A stretch of 64,000 nt of DNA, taken from contig NW_019029004.1 of assembly GCF_002105155.1 (NCBI RefSeq), positions 1 through 64,000 on the forward strand, given 5' to 3'. Position 1 is the first letter of the stretch. Every line of letters begins with the position of its first letter. The DNA is from Lobosporangium transversale (Eukaryota > Mortierellomycota > Mortierellomycetes > Mortierellales > Mortierellaceae). The notes beneath the pieces are model-generated. The model ran no database searches, was not told the origin of the DNA, and saw nothing but the letters and a program-made list of their open reading frames with translations. Below, one piece after another: positions 48,689 to 59,339 of the stretch. Both the position numbers and the translations under genes were made by a program.

Positions 48689-49432
48689 ATGCTACACAAC
48701 ACCATAACCACTAACCAAATTACCCTATTCTGTCTTGTGGATGGAGAATCAACCTCAAACGCGTTTTCGGTCGAGATTGACCCTACCAAGACAGTTGATG
48801 GCCTCAAGAAGCACATCAAGGCTGAGAAGACTCCTCCCTTTGATGATGTCGCCGCTGATGAACTCACCCTGTGGCATGTCTCCATCGTAATCGGAGATGA
48901 TGAGGACGAAAAAACCATTACACTTTCAGAACACCCAAATGCAAAAAAGCTTCGTGCAACAAGCGAGATCTCTGAGATTTTCGGCACTGCACCAGAAAAG
49001 AAAACCATACACGTCATTGTCCAGCGGCCATCGGCAGGTAAGAAGCCGTTAAATTCTAATTGTGCCTGTTACTGCGGCATGCAAGCATTTAATTACTTGC
49101 CATGTGGTGACGCTTGTTGTAATCATTGATTATGTCCAATGATCCATCGCATTATTGCGGTATAGATCAGTCTACTTCCACTTCGAGTAAGACTCATTTG
49201 TTTAATTGGTTCTCTACTTTTTTCAAAAGGTTAATCATCGCACATGTGCTTCACGGCTACCTCTGATGCTTTTTCTTTTTCTTTTTTTCTTGCCAATTTC
49301 TATCATTGCTTCCTTTACCAACAGACTTGGAGAAAAAAAGGACGGCCGATGACTTATGTGACTTATGTAAGCTAATTCTCCCTTAAGGATTGGAAACCGA
49401 TTCTTTATTTTTCTCTTCTGACAGGTCTTGCT

Positions 49433-49463
<31 letters not shown>

Positions 49464-51328
49464 CTTCTAGTATCGCCAGTTTTGAAAAAGAAGAGATGGA
49501 CTGTTAATGGAGCGATCCGATTCATTGATATAAAATCAGTCTATTATGTTGACACTGCGAAGCATGACGTGAACAGGAGAATTTTGAGTGCTATTACAAA
49601 TCACGAGTTAGCAATGCATTGGTGCACGTGCGTCTGGAAAGACAACAAGGTTGTATGGACTTATAACTCAACTAGCTGAAAGTGGATACCGTTGTTTTAT
49701 GTAAGTTTACCCTCATCTTTTGAATTTGTCTCTGATGTTGTACCTACTCTTACACTCATTCCTTCTATCTGGAGTTTCATTTGAGGAAGTTATCAATAAT
49801 GGGTCTCATTTCTGGAGAGCTTTTGGAAAAGCTCTTCGCAACAACTATGAAGTCGATGATATTACAACCCAACGAGATTTTCTCGATGCTTTCGGTCGAA
49901 CTAAATTCAAGGACGAGAAGATTGTCATCTTGGTTGACGAGTTTGATTTACTGTTTAACGCAAGCGACGAGATCCGCAACCAATGCTTACAGGCGTTTCG
50001 AGCAATCCGACAGAACAACCATTTATACGCCATTCACAGTGTTATCTTATGTGGAACCTTTAGTATTCAGCGCCTTAGCACAACAGGTCAACACATAGCC
50101 CCGTTCAATGTCAACAATACTATCAGGAACCCGTATTTCACTCTTGATCAAACGCAGCAGCTCTTTAATGACTATGCGAAGGATGAGATGATTAAAATAG
50201 ATGATGAGATTATTCGAGACATACACTGGAAGTCAAATGGGTATGTTTTTTAAGCTTAGTTAACTCTCCACGAGTTGATGTGCCATTCTAATACAATGAA
50301 TTGTGCTCAATGTCAATAGTCATCCAGGAATGATTTGTCTTTGTGGACGCTCCATTCATGAGGATCTTCGCTCGAAAGTCAACGGCTCGACGAAATGTCT
50401 CGATTACGATACATGGCAGGACTTCCCCACAGACAATCAGAATAAGAGGATGCTTTCGTACCATACTTTCAGAAGGATGGTCGATTCACTTTTGAATGAA
50501 TCAGCTACAGATGCTGCTAATCTTCTCCGAACAGATTTTATTGGGTATCTCGGCGATATATCTATCACAGACATGGAACAACAGGGATTGGCAGACTTCC
50601 TAACTGCAGAAGGGGTGCTGATAAGACTTGATGGCAGTAACTACTGTATGGCCTCAGCATTCATTGACTCGTTTGTGAGGAGATATATTATCCCATTAAA
50701 GTATCCTCACGCTCCTTCAGAGTCACCCCCAAAGAAAAAAGGAGGATCATTGGATATTCTAGAGATTATGAAGATTGCTCTTCGATTTTTCGATAAAGAC
50801 TTGATTTTGCAGGCGGAAGATCGATCATACAAAAGTTCGGGGAGAACAGTTAAGGTTATGGGCGACTACAACGCCAGTGTCCCTCGAGAAAGCGTCTATG
50901 ACACGGAATTGATGAGAGTTCTCACCAACTGGCTAAACAAAACAAAAAAATATGAGATCATTGGCCAGTGGCACCTCCGTGAGCGTGAGGACCACAAATA
51001 TAGTGACATTGTCATCAAGAAAGCAGGAAAACCTACGGTTGTTATCGAGCTTTTGGCTACAGGGAGCCAAACTTCTATTAAGGACCATATCAGCAAGACG
51101 CTAACTTACAAACGTTTACTCCCAGCAGAAGAAGCTTGGGTTGTTCATTTTACCTGTGAGGACGACTATTTTAAGCACCCATACTGGCAAACCGACGCGG
51201 AACTGGACCAAGGGGTGAATTTGGTACATTTCTGGCACGATAGGAGTTTTGATACAGTGCGGATGAATGCTCGCTGGAAGGACAGTGGCAATACTCAAAG
51301 AATTGACAATGAGCTGTTGACTGTCTAA
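48689..51328 (+). pseudogene. Crinkler (CRN) effector-type gene, broken near the P-loop
   Basis: Readable exons: 48689-49037, 49325-49366, 49471-49700, 49775-50242, 50320-51328. The first exon encodes a Crinkler ubiquitin-like header domain (ITLFCLVDGE.., a TVDGLKKHIK helix, ELTLWHVSI and HVIVQRP end). Exons 3-4 cover an AAA-type/STAND-like NTPase: a Walker A motif of the GxxxxGKT kind at about 49641-49664 and a Walker B-like IVILVDEFDLL. The last exon carries NGHPGMICLCGR and then a restriction-nuclease-like fold with the D-(x)n-E-L pattern around YSDIVI and VVIELLATG. Crinklers are intracellular effectors of oomycetes and early-diverging fungi, often NTPase plus nuclease. The frame open up to about 49618 is not the frame of the Walker A motif, and the frames across the next intron do not connect simply either. 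I therefore call it a probable pseudogene, though assembly error is possible. Confidence 0.75.
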
Positions 51329-52400
51329 CAGCAATTCTATTTTTTTTTTACCCAACGTTGTAAGGACGTCCCATTTTGTTGTCATAGGCTTTATAATTTT
51401 GCAGATCTGTTTAAATAGCTGTTACTTTGTATATTTCGCATTGATTGCATTAAAACACTCTCTCTTCATTAATGACAAACAATTTACTTTATGTATCTAT
51501 ACCTTAATCTATATTTATATATTAGTCAGAAAGGCTTCGGGTCGAGTTGGGTAACCTGGCTGTCACGTCACGAGCCTTATTGCGGGACCTATTTTGGGGC
51601 AAATGATATAAATGTCGATGCATGCGGAGCATGTTCTACCAAATTTGTCGTAAGGACATATTATCTTCTATAACGTAAACACCATTCAACGTGGTAGCAT
51701 CCACCCAATCTGAAGAACTATGTATATATAATAATAATAAATAGTTGCTGACTTTTTATGAATAGGCGTGCTTGTCAGCCTGAAACGACACAAATTGGCA
51801 TTGATTACCAGGCTCGCACAATTCGAGCTCGAACTTTTTGATACGAGAAATGAGCTTGAGAGTGCCATGGACACAAAGGGAAGTATAAAGAGAAGACTGA
51901 AACTTTCTTCATGACAACTGAAAATACAAATCGAATACATGATACTGAAGTACAAGGCATTTACCGCGAAACTTGGCTGTGTTAATTTGTTCTGAAAAAG
52001 ATATCAGATCATTAAACTCACTTTAAATGCGCAAACCGGGCTTCATTACGACATTTGGGCTACATGGGCTCACAAAAGTGATGTTAGCCATGTACAGCCT
52101 TCCACATTTGAAAGGAGAAACACGTACACCAAATTTTTTATGTTGGCTTCAACTTTAATGAATTTGACCCACTTATTGACACATCGATTGGGCCGCTGAT
52201 AAGGCGTAATCGACGTCTGCCAAAAAATGGCCCGTGTCTCTTCCCCTGTATGCTCATATTTATTTTTTTGCTTTGTATCTCTTCCTTTTTCTTGTGTTTC
52301 TTCCATTCTCTTGTGTCTCATCTCCCTCACTGCGTGTTGGTTTTGTTCTTTGTCTCTTTCCTCTTGACCATTCTTTCATCTTTCTTTTTATCTTTCCACA
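51329..52400. other. Spacer after Crinkler copy 1 with orphan coding fragments
   Basis: 1.07 kb. Two stretches look coding but lack partners. At 51530-51653 (plus), an open segment follows an acceptor-like attag and ends at a donor-like GTAAGG; it contains spaced Cys and Trp residues (WVTWLSRHEPYCGTYFG). At 51765-51914 (plus), an acceptor-like aatag is followed by a helical segment with a basic KRRLKLSS end. The right end (52250-52400) is a long pyrimidine tract resembling a promoter. Confidence 0.35.
51765..51914 (+). pseudogene. Orphan terminal coding fragment (helical, basic tail)
   Basis: Fifty codons open from the splice-acceptor-like AG to a TGA at 51912-51914: a heptad-like helix (LITRLAQFELELFDTRNELE) followed by a short basic cluster. 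The design, helix then Lys/Arg cluster, resembles the 3' part of the gene fragment at 52401-52979. It may be the remains of a neighbouring paralogue. No start or upstream exon joins it. Confidence 0.25.
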
Positions 52401-52979
52401 GTGAGTGAATCTAACAAATACATTTTTTTCTTTTGTGCCAAAGGACTCGTGGAAAAAAAGAAAAAAGGTGAAGAAAAATTACTCCGTGAATATCATGATC
52501 ATTTAAATCGTTATCACTCATCCACCCTGGTTGAGATCGAGTTAAAAAATACAACAGAACCTTTCCTCATTCATCGTGATCCCATGTCAGACATGGCCTT
52601 TCTCACCCTGCAAAAAAAAATTTCATCCGTACATCTGTGTTACGACACTACAAGACCTGTAAAGCCGCCGGTCCCTCCAGCCTCGAATGCCGATACATGT
52701 TCAGATGGCCATTCATTACAGGATAGTGTTAAAAAACATGAGGCAGTAATTAAGATGCTTTGTGAGAGGATAGACGCTCTTGAAAAGAGGTATGACATCC
52801 TTTATTTGAGAACATTCATAAGTTGTTTGACAATTTTGAATCTTTGACAGGCAAAGCTTTTCGAATCAACAGAAATGAATCGAAAGAGACTACTCGATCA
52901 TGACAGTGAGAATGACAATACTGCCGAGAGTAAAAAACGACTACGGCGTTCTAAAAGAACATTAACAAGACATTCATGA
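52401..52979 (+). CDS. Short unassigned gene or gene fragment lacking an ATG start
   Basis: Open from GTG at 52401 to a donor-like GTATGA at 52790, then from an acceptor at 52849-52850. The first part (129 codons) has a plausible globular composition (KYIFFFCAKGL.., LVEIELKNTTEPFLIH, MAFLTLQKKI) followed by a Pro-rich linker and a helix (AVIKMLCERIDALEKR). Direct splicing gives a short tail and a stop at 52876-52878. In another frame the second segment stays open to 52979 and encodes a Lys/Arg-rich stretch (KKRLRRSKR) like a nuclear signal. The sequence at the expected start reads GTGAGTGAA where ATGAGTGAA would be natural, directly after a long pyrimidine promoter-like tract. I infer a lost start codon or a missing 5' exon. 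The family is not recognised. Confidence 0.4.
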
Positions 52980-53050
52980 AAAACCCGCTGAATAAAAAAT
53001 CGATATTTATTTCTTTATGGTTTATTACTTATTTTCTGTATTTAATATTT

Positions 53051-53116
53051 CTATATTTTTATATTTTTATATTTTTATATTTTTATATTTTTATATTTTT
53101 ATATTTTTATATTTTC
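53051..53116. repeat. (ATATTTTT)8 tandem repeat
   Basis: Eight copies of an 8-base unit. On the minus strand the repeat supplies the last codons (NIKI) and the TAA stop of the adjoining asparagine-synthetase-like gene. Confidence 0.9.
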
Positions 53117-54298
53117 GGATGCATTCCCCGCCTTGGCAACCTCCTCTGGCGGTGGGAGGACGCGAGCTGGCCACTGTCCACAGATCACACAGAAAGTTTG
53201 GTCAGGTGTTGTCAGGTTGAATCCACAACCAGGGCAGGGATCTCGACCATCTTTCTGAAGCTTTTCTGGATATTGGTTCATGTCATCTCCAAAGACCTTC
53301 TTGAACACCTTAAAGTACTTTAGATGTTCCACATCCCTGATTTTAATCCCTTCTTCTGCCAAGATCTTGTCTTGCTCCGTTTTGAGGTCCTCAGGTGCCA
53401 TGGATTCCTGAAATAATTTTGGCAAGACTGTTGTTCCGGATCCGACCTCGATGGGTTCCTTTTTGCGCCAAGCTGAGAAGGCTTCGTTCTCGAATGCCTC
53501 TCTCAAGATAAACTTTCCATGAAGTTGTCTCCCTGAGAGTCGATCTTGCCATTCTCTTTCTTTAAGATGATCATGGTAATTGATCTTTTCCTCACGAGTA
53601 CATTGCTGTGAGAATGCAACCAATTCTGGATCCAGAAAAGGTTGAACTAATTCCATCCCCAATGCTTGAGCGAGCCTTACCCCTGAAAACCGCATTACCT
53701 TGGTTAATTTATCGGAATAAGCCTGGAGCCGCTCAGCGGACATATCATGTAGAAACGAATACCCTGCAAATAGTTCATCTGCACCATCGCCTGTCATCAC
53801 TGTCTTATAGCCTAGTGATTTAGCTACGGACAATCCTCTAGCGATGACGATGCCATTGCGGAGCTCCATAGGATCGAACGTTTCTAATACCTTGATACAG
53901 AACTCGAGTTCTTCCAGTACAGAGTCCAGTGTGATCTTGACAATCTCTTGGACCATCCCAGTTCTGGCAGCAATTTGTGTGGCATAGAATTCATCTGTCG
54001 CTTGGTCTGTACAGAGAACCGTAATAGCGCCTGTCATTGGCCGTAATCGAGAGCTACTCTTGTTACCATCGTCATTTGAATCAGATGCATCATTCTTTTT
54101 CTTATTATTGTATACAGAAAAGGCTGCCTCTGCTAAGATAGATGTGTCGACGCCACCAGAAAGAAGGATGCAGTCGCAAGGGGTGCACTTTTCTATTGAA
54201 TTGAGGAGCAGACGACGCAACTCCTGAATCCGCTCGGGCTTGCTGTGGTATGGTACGGTGGAATCAGCCCCAATGGTATTTTCTGACGCTTGCTTCAT
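53099..54298 (-). CDS. Asparagine-synthetase-like ATP pyrophosphatase with C-terminal zinc ribbon
   Basis: Intronless, 399 residues. The PP-loop ATP pyrophosphatase motif LLSGGVDTS lies at about 46-54. TVMTGDGADELFAGY and the VQPFLDPELVAF segment are typical of the asparagine synthetase synthase domain. The N-terminal glutaminase domain of AsnB (Cys2 nucleophile) is absent. Ammonia, or a different acceptor, must therefore be used, and the product may not be asparagine. The C-terminus adds a zinc ribbon of the form CPGCG..CVICG (about 367-388), which is not part of classical asparagine synthetase. A Ser/Asn/Asp-rich insert interrupts the domain after the PP-loop. Standalone synthase-domain proteins of this kind occur in archaea, bacteria and some fungi, so transfer is possible but not shown. 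The stop codon lies within an octamer repeat. Confidence 0.8.
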   Translation of the reverse strand: MKQASENTIGADSTVPYHSKPERIQELRRLLLNSIEKCTPCDCILLSGGVDTSILAEAAFSVYNNKKKNDASDSNDDGNKSSSRLRPMTGAITVLCTDQATDEFYATQIAARTGMVQEIVKITLDSVLEELEFCIKVLETFDPMELRNGIVIARGLSVAKSLGYKTVMTGDGADELFAGYSFLHDMSAERLQAYSDKLTKVMRFSGVRLAQALGMELVQPFLDPELVAFSQQCTREEKINYHDHLKEREWQDRLSGRQLHGKFILREAFENEAFSAWRKKEPIEVGSGTTVLPKLFQESMAPEDLKTEQDKILAEEGIKIRDVEHLKYFKVFKKVFGDDMNQYPEKLQKDGRDPCPGCGFNLTTPDQTFCVICGQWPARVLPPPEEVAKAGNASENIKI

Positions 54299-54559
54299 GA
54301 TAATGAAGAAGCCAGTGGCAAAACGAATGAATTAGATTTCCAAGTGTAATGTGTTTCGATTGATTTAGATCAATTTTTATGATTCACCTAGATATGATTG
54401 TTCCATTTTTGGTTAGCTCAATTTTTTAATTAACTTGTCTAAGAATTGTTCTAAAATGTTATTTTAAGTTACTTTCTATCAGATCTGAAACAACAAATTG
54501 TTTCCTGTGGGGTATGATTCTTTAGAGCATTACTCTTATTAAAGAAAAAAAAAAAAAGC
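54299..54559. other. Divergent spacer between the asparagine-synthetase-like and FPGT genes
   Basis: 261 AT-rich bases with both promoters. An A13 run directly precedes the FPGT start codon. No element was recognised. Confidence 0.35.
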
Positions 54560-55483
54560 ATGAGTGCCAATGGAAATAGTCAAGATGATCATCAATCTTT
54601 GTCAGAGGTGCTTCGAAACACACATGCACGAAATCTTACTGCCTATAAACGATTGTTGTCAGCGCAAGAATGTTCAGCAAATGAGACAAATGAGCCTCCT
54701 TTGGACATCTTCTGGGATGTTGTAGTCATTACAGCAAGCGACAAACAGCATCGACTTGTCTACGAGCATCGAATTGACCAGAAATTAGCACGAGGTCAAA
54801 TACCCACTAGCGTCAAGTGAGGAGCCTTTTCTTTTGTGATGATGTTGATGATCCACTGTCCTGGTCATATGAAAATAGTAATATTGATTTTTTCTTTTTT
54901 TCTTTAGATATCATGTTGTAGAAGACCCGCCTCAGTCCAAGATTGGAGGCGGAGGTTCGACATTTCTGGTAATGAAAGTGCTTCGAGAGATGTATTCGCA
55001 GGAATTCCTCGAAAATGGTGGGCATACTCAATCTAGCAGACAATTGACCTCATTACTCAAATTTAAAGACTCGAGGACAAAGCAGCTGAAACTATTTCAT
55101 TGTCTATGACTTCTTAGCACGTGTTCTTTTGATCCATGCTGGTGGTTATAGTACCCGCTTACCGCATGTTAGTGCTCGAGGAAAGATTTTTACCACGCTT
55201 CCTCAAGGTATACTTTCATTTTATTATATTTTTTTATTTTTGTGCTTCACCTAGTCAAACACAGCTGCATCGTCATCATGGAAATCATATTTGACAAGAA
55301 ATCCACAAATATCAATATTTTTCAATGACAACTATAATAGCCGACTCTCAGCAAGGTATCGACGTATTGGATCTAAAATTTGTACTATATATGCACCTAC
55401 TCAAAGACATGCCTCCAGGAGTAAGAGCAGAGATGACTGATTTTTAACTCTCGAGTTATCAATGAAAAAGAAACGAAAACCTG

Positions 55484-55530
<47 letters not shown>

Positions 55531-57077
55531 AAATGTAGGTGTTTTTGACGAGCGCTGATGGAATCGAGTTATTCTCATCCAACACTCCCTTTCCTAGCCA
55601 ACCCAAAGCAAGAACGATTACAGCTCTAGCACATCCCTCTTCAACCCGGATCGGAAGCACGCATGGAGTTTATTTATTACAGGACCCAAATGGTATTGTT
55701 GATATCGATAGGAAGCTGAGGCCAGAAGCGCAGTCAGCGAGGTTGTTGAAGTGTCAGCAGTTTATACATAAACCATCACTAGGTTGGTAGCAAAGGAAGG
55801 AGGAAAAAAAAATTGGTGTAGTTTGCCTATTTCAAAAATAAGCATTGCGATTATGATTATCAGAGAATATTTAACGAACTCTTTTTTCTTTCTTTTTACA
55901 TAGAAACCATGCAGAAAATTCCCATGCTCATTCATGGCGATGCCTCGAATGACGATGAGAGGATTGTTTACACTGATAGCTGCTATTATTTTGATCCGAA
56001 GACTGCCGAAATCATGGCTGATGTGAGTGCTTTTTATATTTCCTTTCCAATGATCTTGAGATTTGATCTCCTTACGCTCTTCTTTAGTTTAGTCCCCTTT
56101 TTGTATTTACAAAAATGTATTAATCAAGCTCCTGTATAACAACGCCTTGATCTGAATAGACATATCCAAAGCTCCATCCTGAATGCGACTTGGAAGCATG
56201 GGCTGATATCCTCAGCTTCCAGAATAATGTTCCTTCACTTGAATCTTCTAATGACCAACAAATTGTCAAGCAGGCTCTTCAGGAAGCAGGGATCGCTTTG
56301 GATGTCATGGTCTTGAATGCGTCTAGATTTTATCATTTAGGTACCATGCAGGAATTTCTAGAGGCTGTATGTGTTGACAAGGCGTTCATGTCAGAGCTTA
56401 ATATCCGGAATAAGATTGAAGGACTTGCTGAAGTCGACAATCTTATAGGCTCTATAGCAACGAAAGAAAGTTATGGAAATCCTCATATACAGATAGATAA
56501 GCCATCGTATATTGAAAACTCGTCCTTCTCTGCATGTTCAGGCACTCTTGCGATGCCCACTTCCATTACTGAGACCAAGGTTCTCGCCAACTCTATCCTT
56601 GTCGATTGTGATCTCCCTGCAGGCACAATTATTCCTTTGAACACCTGTATGTTCGTGTTACAACTACAAGAGCAAGAGTTTGTTACGTTCACATTCTCAA
56701 TATATGACGACATGAAGAAGGAGGCTCGAATCGATCTAGAAATCCCTTCAGCAGTTTTTGAGGAACTTAAGATCTTTCAAAAAGTCCCCTTGAGCGCCGT
56801 AATAGAACAACCAAGGATATCTTCTATGGATCTATCAATGGCAGCGACATATAATAGCGGGTTCTCGCTATGGAACGCACCTTTGTTTGAGATCGCACGA
56901 ACAAAACAGGACAGCATACTATGTGCGATAAGGCGCTTGAATATTATTCGCAATTACCTTGACGCTGAAAAGGAGGGCATAATAGCTGATGCCGATGGGT
57001 TCATGCCTGAGATCGTAGGCTGGACATCACTAAAGACCGCTGCTAAAAGAGCGCGAGAGTATTTTAATCCACTATAG
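54560..57077 (+). CDS. FPGT: Fucose-1-phosphate guanylyltransferase
   Basis: Seven exons: 54560-54816, 54908-55017, 55119-55208, 55341-55420, 55539-55782, 55904-56022, 56160-57077 (605 residues). FPGT makes GDP-L-fucose from GTP and fucose-1-phosphate, the second step of fucose salvage after fucokinase. Family hallmarks are FWDVVVITASD, KIGGGGSTFLV, LIHAGGYSTRLPHVSARGKIF (the nucleotidyltransferase loop), FLTSADGIELF, ALAHPSSTRIGSTHGVYLL and DSCYYFD. The C-terminal part is a beta-helix-like region with NSFLVDCDL-type turns (here NSILVDCDLPAGTIIP). The length matches animal FPGT. No fucokinase lies in the window. Intron 4 contains the T26A23 palindrome. Salvage-pathway FPGT is uncommon in Dikarya, which supports an early-diverging fungal source. 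The gene lies tail to tail with ALG11, another nucleotide-sugar enzyme. Confidence 0.9.
55485..55533. repeat. T26A23 palindromic homopolymer within an FPGT intron
   Basis: Directly abutting T and A runs between the donor at 55421 and the acceptor AG at 55537-55538. Transcribed RNA could fold into a U-A hairpin that brings the splice sites together. Confidence 0.95.
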
Positions 57078-57156
57078 AACTAGTTATCCTTTATTTATTT
57101 ATTTTAGATATTTTGAATATTATATGGCGTTTCTAATAGAATGCTTATAAACCCTG

Positions 57157-57734
57157 TTACTCTTTTTGTGTTTGTTCTTGTGCCAGTGCAAGCACTTCTT
57201 GTGGTGGGTCAATAAGCTTGGTTCCAAAGATGGTGACCTTCTCACGCGAGAGAACCTTGTGCAAGCATTTCTGGATCTGGTCGCTAAAGACTTTTTCTGA
57301 GAAACGTTCCTGAACACTATCTCGAGCACAAAGTTGCATATCCAGCAGTCTATCATCAGGTGTGGTGAGCACTTTGTGGATTGCATCGGCAAACTCCTGA
57401 GGTGTAATGGCCAAATACCCAGTAGGCTGGTTATGGAACGGCCGTACAATGTCCATTTTGGGTCCTGCAGAGTTGTGAGCTACCGGAATTAATCCTGCGG
57501 CCTGATTTAGCAATTACTTTTTATATTAGTATAGTATCACGACGTTGAAATACATGAATATATTGTTCATGCCATGTCAAAGTTTATAAACTAAAATATA
57601 CGGTTAATTTACCATGTACTCAACGACGCCGATTCCAAAATGCTCATCCAACATGGCATGGATACCAATCTTGGAACGTGCTAGCCACTCTTGAAGGACC
57701 TTAAAAGGAGCATTCACTACAAACTGCACGTTGT

Positions 57735-57792
<58 letters not shown>

Positions 57793-59339
57793 AGAAAGGA
57801 AAGTATCTCGTTAGCGCTGATACCTCATATGACCATATGTGAAAGAAAAAGTAAGTGATGTTTTTCTTCCTATTTTCTTACAGAAATGCCAAGCTCAGCA
57901 GCTTTATCCCTCAATTGCTGAATCCGGCGTTGATCCGACTCGTTGCGAGCACTTCCAACCATGACTAGTTGTACTGCTTGTGGATTGTCTGCCTTATTGG
58001 CCCCTTGGTCCACCTTTTGGCGGTATTCTGGATGGTCTTTCAATAGTTGTGCCATGGCCTCTAATTGCAAGCCATGTCCCTTTTCCGGCCGAAATTGCGC
58101 AACACTCACAATGATCCTCCCGCGATTTGCCAATGAAAAGTCTTTAAATGCTTCAGTATCACAAGGTGGATAGACCACTGTCGATTGAATTTTCCAGAGT
58201 GAATCAATGTGACCCTTTGTCCATGAAGAGTTAGCCATGACAATATCCGCAAAGGAGCCAACGACCGCATATAGGACTGCAAACATCCGATAGTAGATCA
58301 GCTTCAGTGTAGTGTAAAATAGACTCTTGGCCACATGATCAGCATTATTGTGTGCACTCTCACGGCTGGCGACGCGACCAATCATGTCAGAGCTAATGAT
58401 TGGGTAGTGTACATAGGCCACCACTTGACAGTTGCCAAACATCCTTGCTGCTGGGTATGTAAATGCGTATCCCATAGTATCTATTTTTTTGGTTGATAGT
58501 AGTGATGACAATGTCCGTCCTTTTTAGCACATATTTTCTATTTCAATGAACCATGGATGATTTATAAGAGAGGCAAAAAATGGGCGATCAAAGTAATTTT
58601 TTTTACCGATCCAGATATCAGGCACCACACGCCTTAATGCTTCCCATCCTAAAACAACGGATCCAATGCTCTGTCCAATTAATGTAAATCGAGGCCATTG
58701 AGTACTCTCTACCAAAAAACGCTTTTGAAGAAACTCAATGCCAACTAAGGATGAGTCTAGATTAATGTTGAAACGCGTTCGGACTCGTTCAAGGATATCA
58801 TCCTTTGTGGCATCTGTATCTCCTGTATAGACGATAGATATAACATGTGGATATTTCTCCTGAATCTCTCGAATCGCTGTCCATAGAACGCGTTCCCCAC
58901 CACCTCCTGCATTACTATAAATGAATGGAGTGGGCCCAAATAAAAGATGGAAATATATAAGTAGCAAAGTTGACTTGAAGCGATGGTTGAATGATGTAGA
59001 ACTAAATGACTCGCAAGTTTTTTATTTCTCTGCCTACCAATAAGGATGGAAGAATCCTGCAATAAGATAGGGTTTGTCCTTTTTTTCTCCTTCTTTAGCC
59101 TCAGCTCCAACGTCTACACTTGCCGTGGCATTTGATCCTCCATGATCCTTGTCCCTGGCCGCCTTCTCTTTTGCCTGCTGTTCAAAAATCCTTGTCCTGT
59201 TGGCCCTAAAATTACTCAAGATCCTTGCATTACAATAAAACATCAATCCCGTATAGAGTATTAGGACCGCGCCGGAAGTGGCAAGAAAGAATAGTGAAGA
59301 CCATTTCAAGACCCATTGAACCCATGTTTCTGTAGCCAT
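57157..59339 (-). CDS. ALG11: GDP-Man:Man3GlcNAc2-PP-dolichol alpha-1,2-mannosyltransferase ALG11
   Basis: Five exons on the minus strand: 59339-59038, 58914-58607, 58480-57882, 57735-57613, 57501-57157 (558 residues). ALG11 adds the fourth and fifth mannoses to the N-glycan lipid precursor on the cytosolic face of the ER. A membrane anchor lies at about residues 9-31. The GT-B fold carries FFHPYCNAGGGGERVLW (family signature, about 95-111), IYVYPPCDT-like VVYPPCDTEAF and VAQFRPEKGH. The donor-site EX7E motif is in EHFGIGVVEYM, followed by AAGLIPVAHNSAGP. The splice between 59038 and 58914 restores the Cys of the signature. The intron between 57882 and 57735 holds the T36A21 palindrome. The gene converges on FPGT with about 80 bases between stop codons. 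Confidence 0.95.
57737..57793. repeat. T36A21 palindromic homopolymer within an ALG11 intron
   Basis: Thirty-six T followed by 21 A. On the gene's own strand this again reads T21A36, ending right at the acceptor AAG of exon 4 (57737-57736). Confidence 0.95.
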
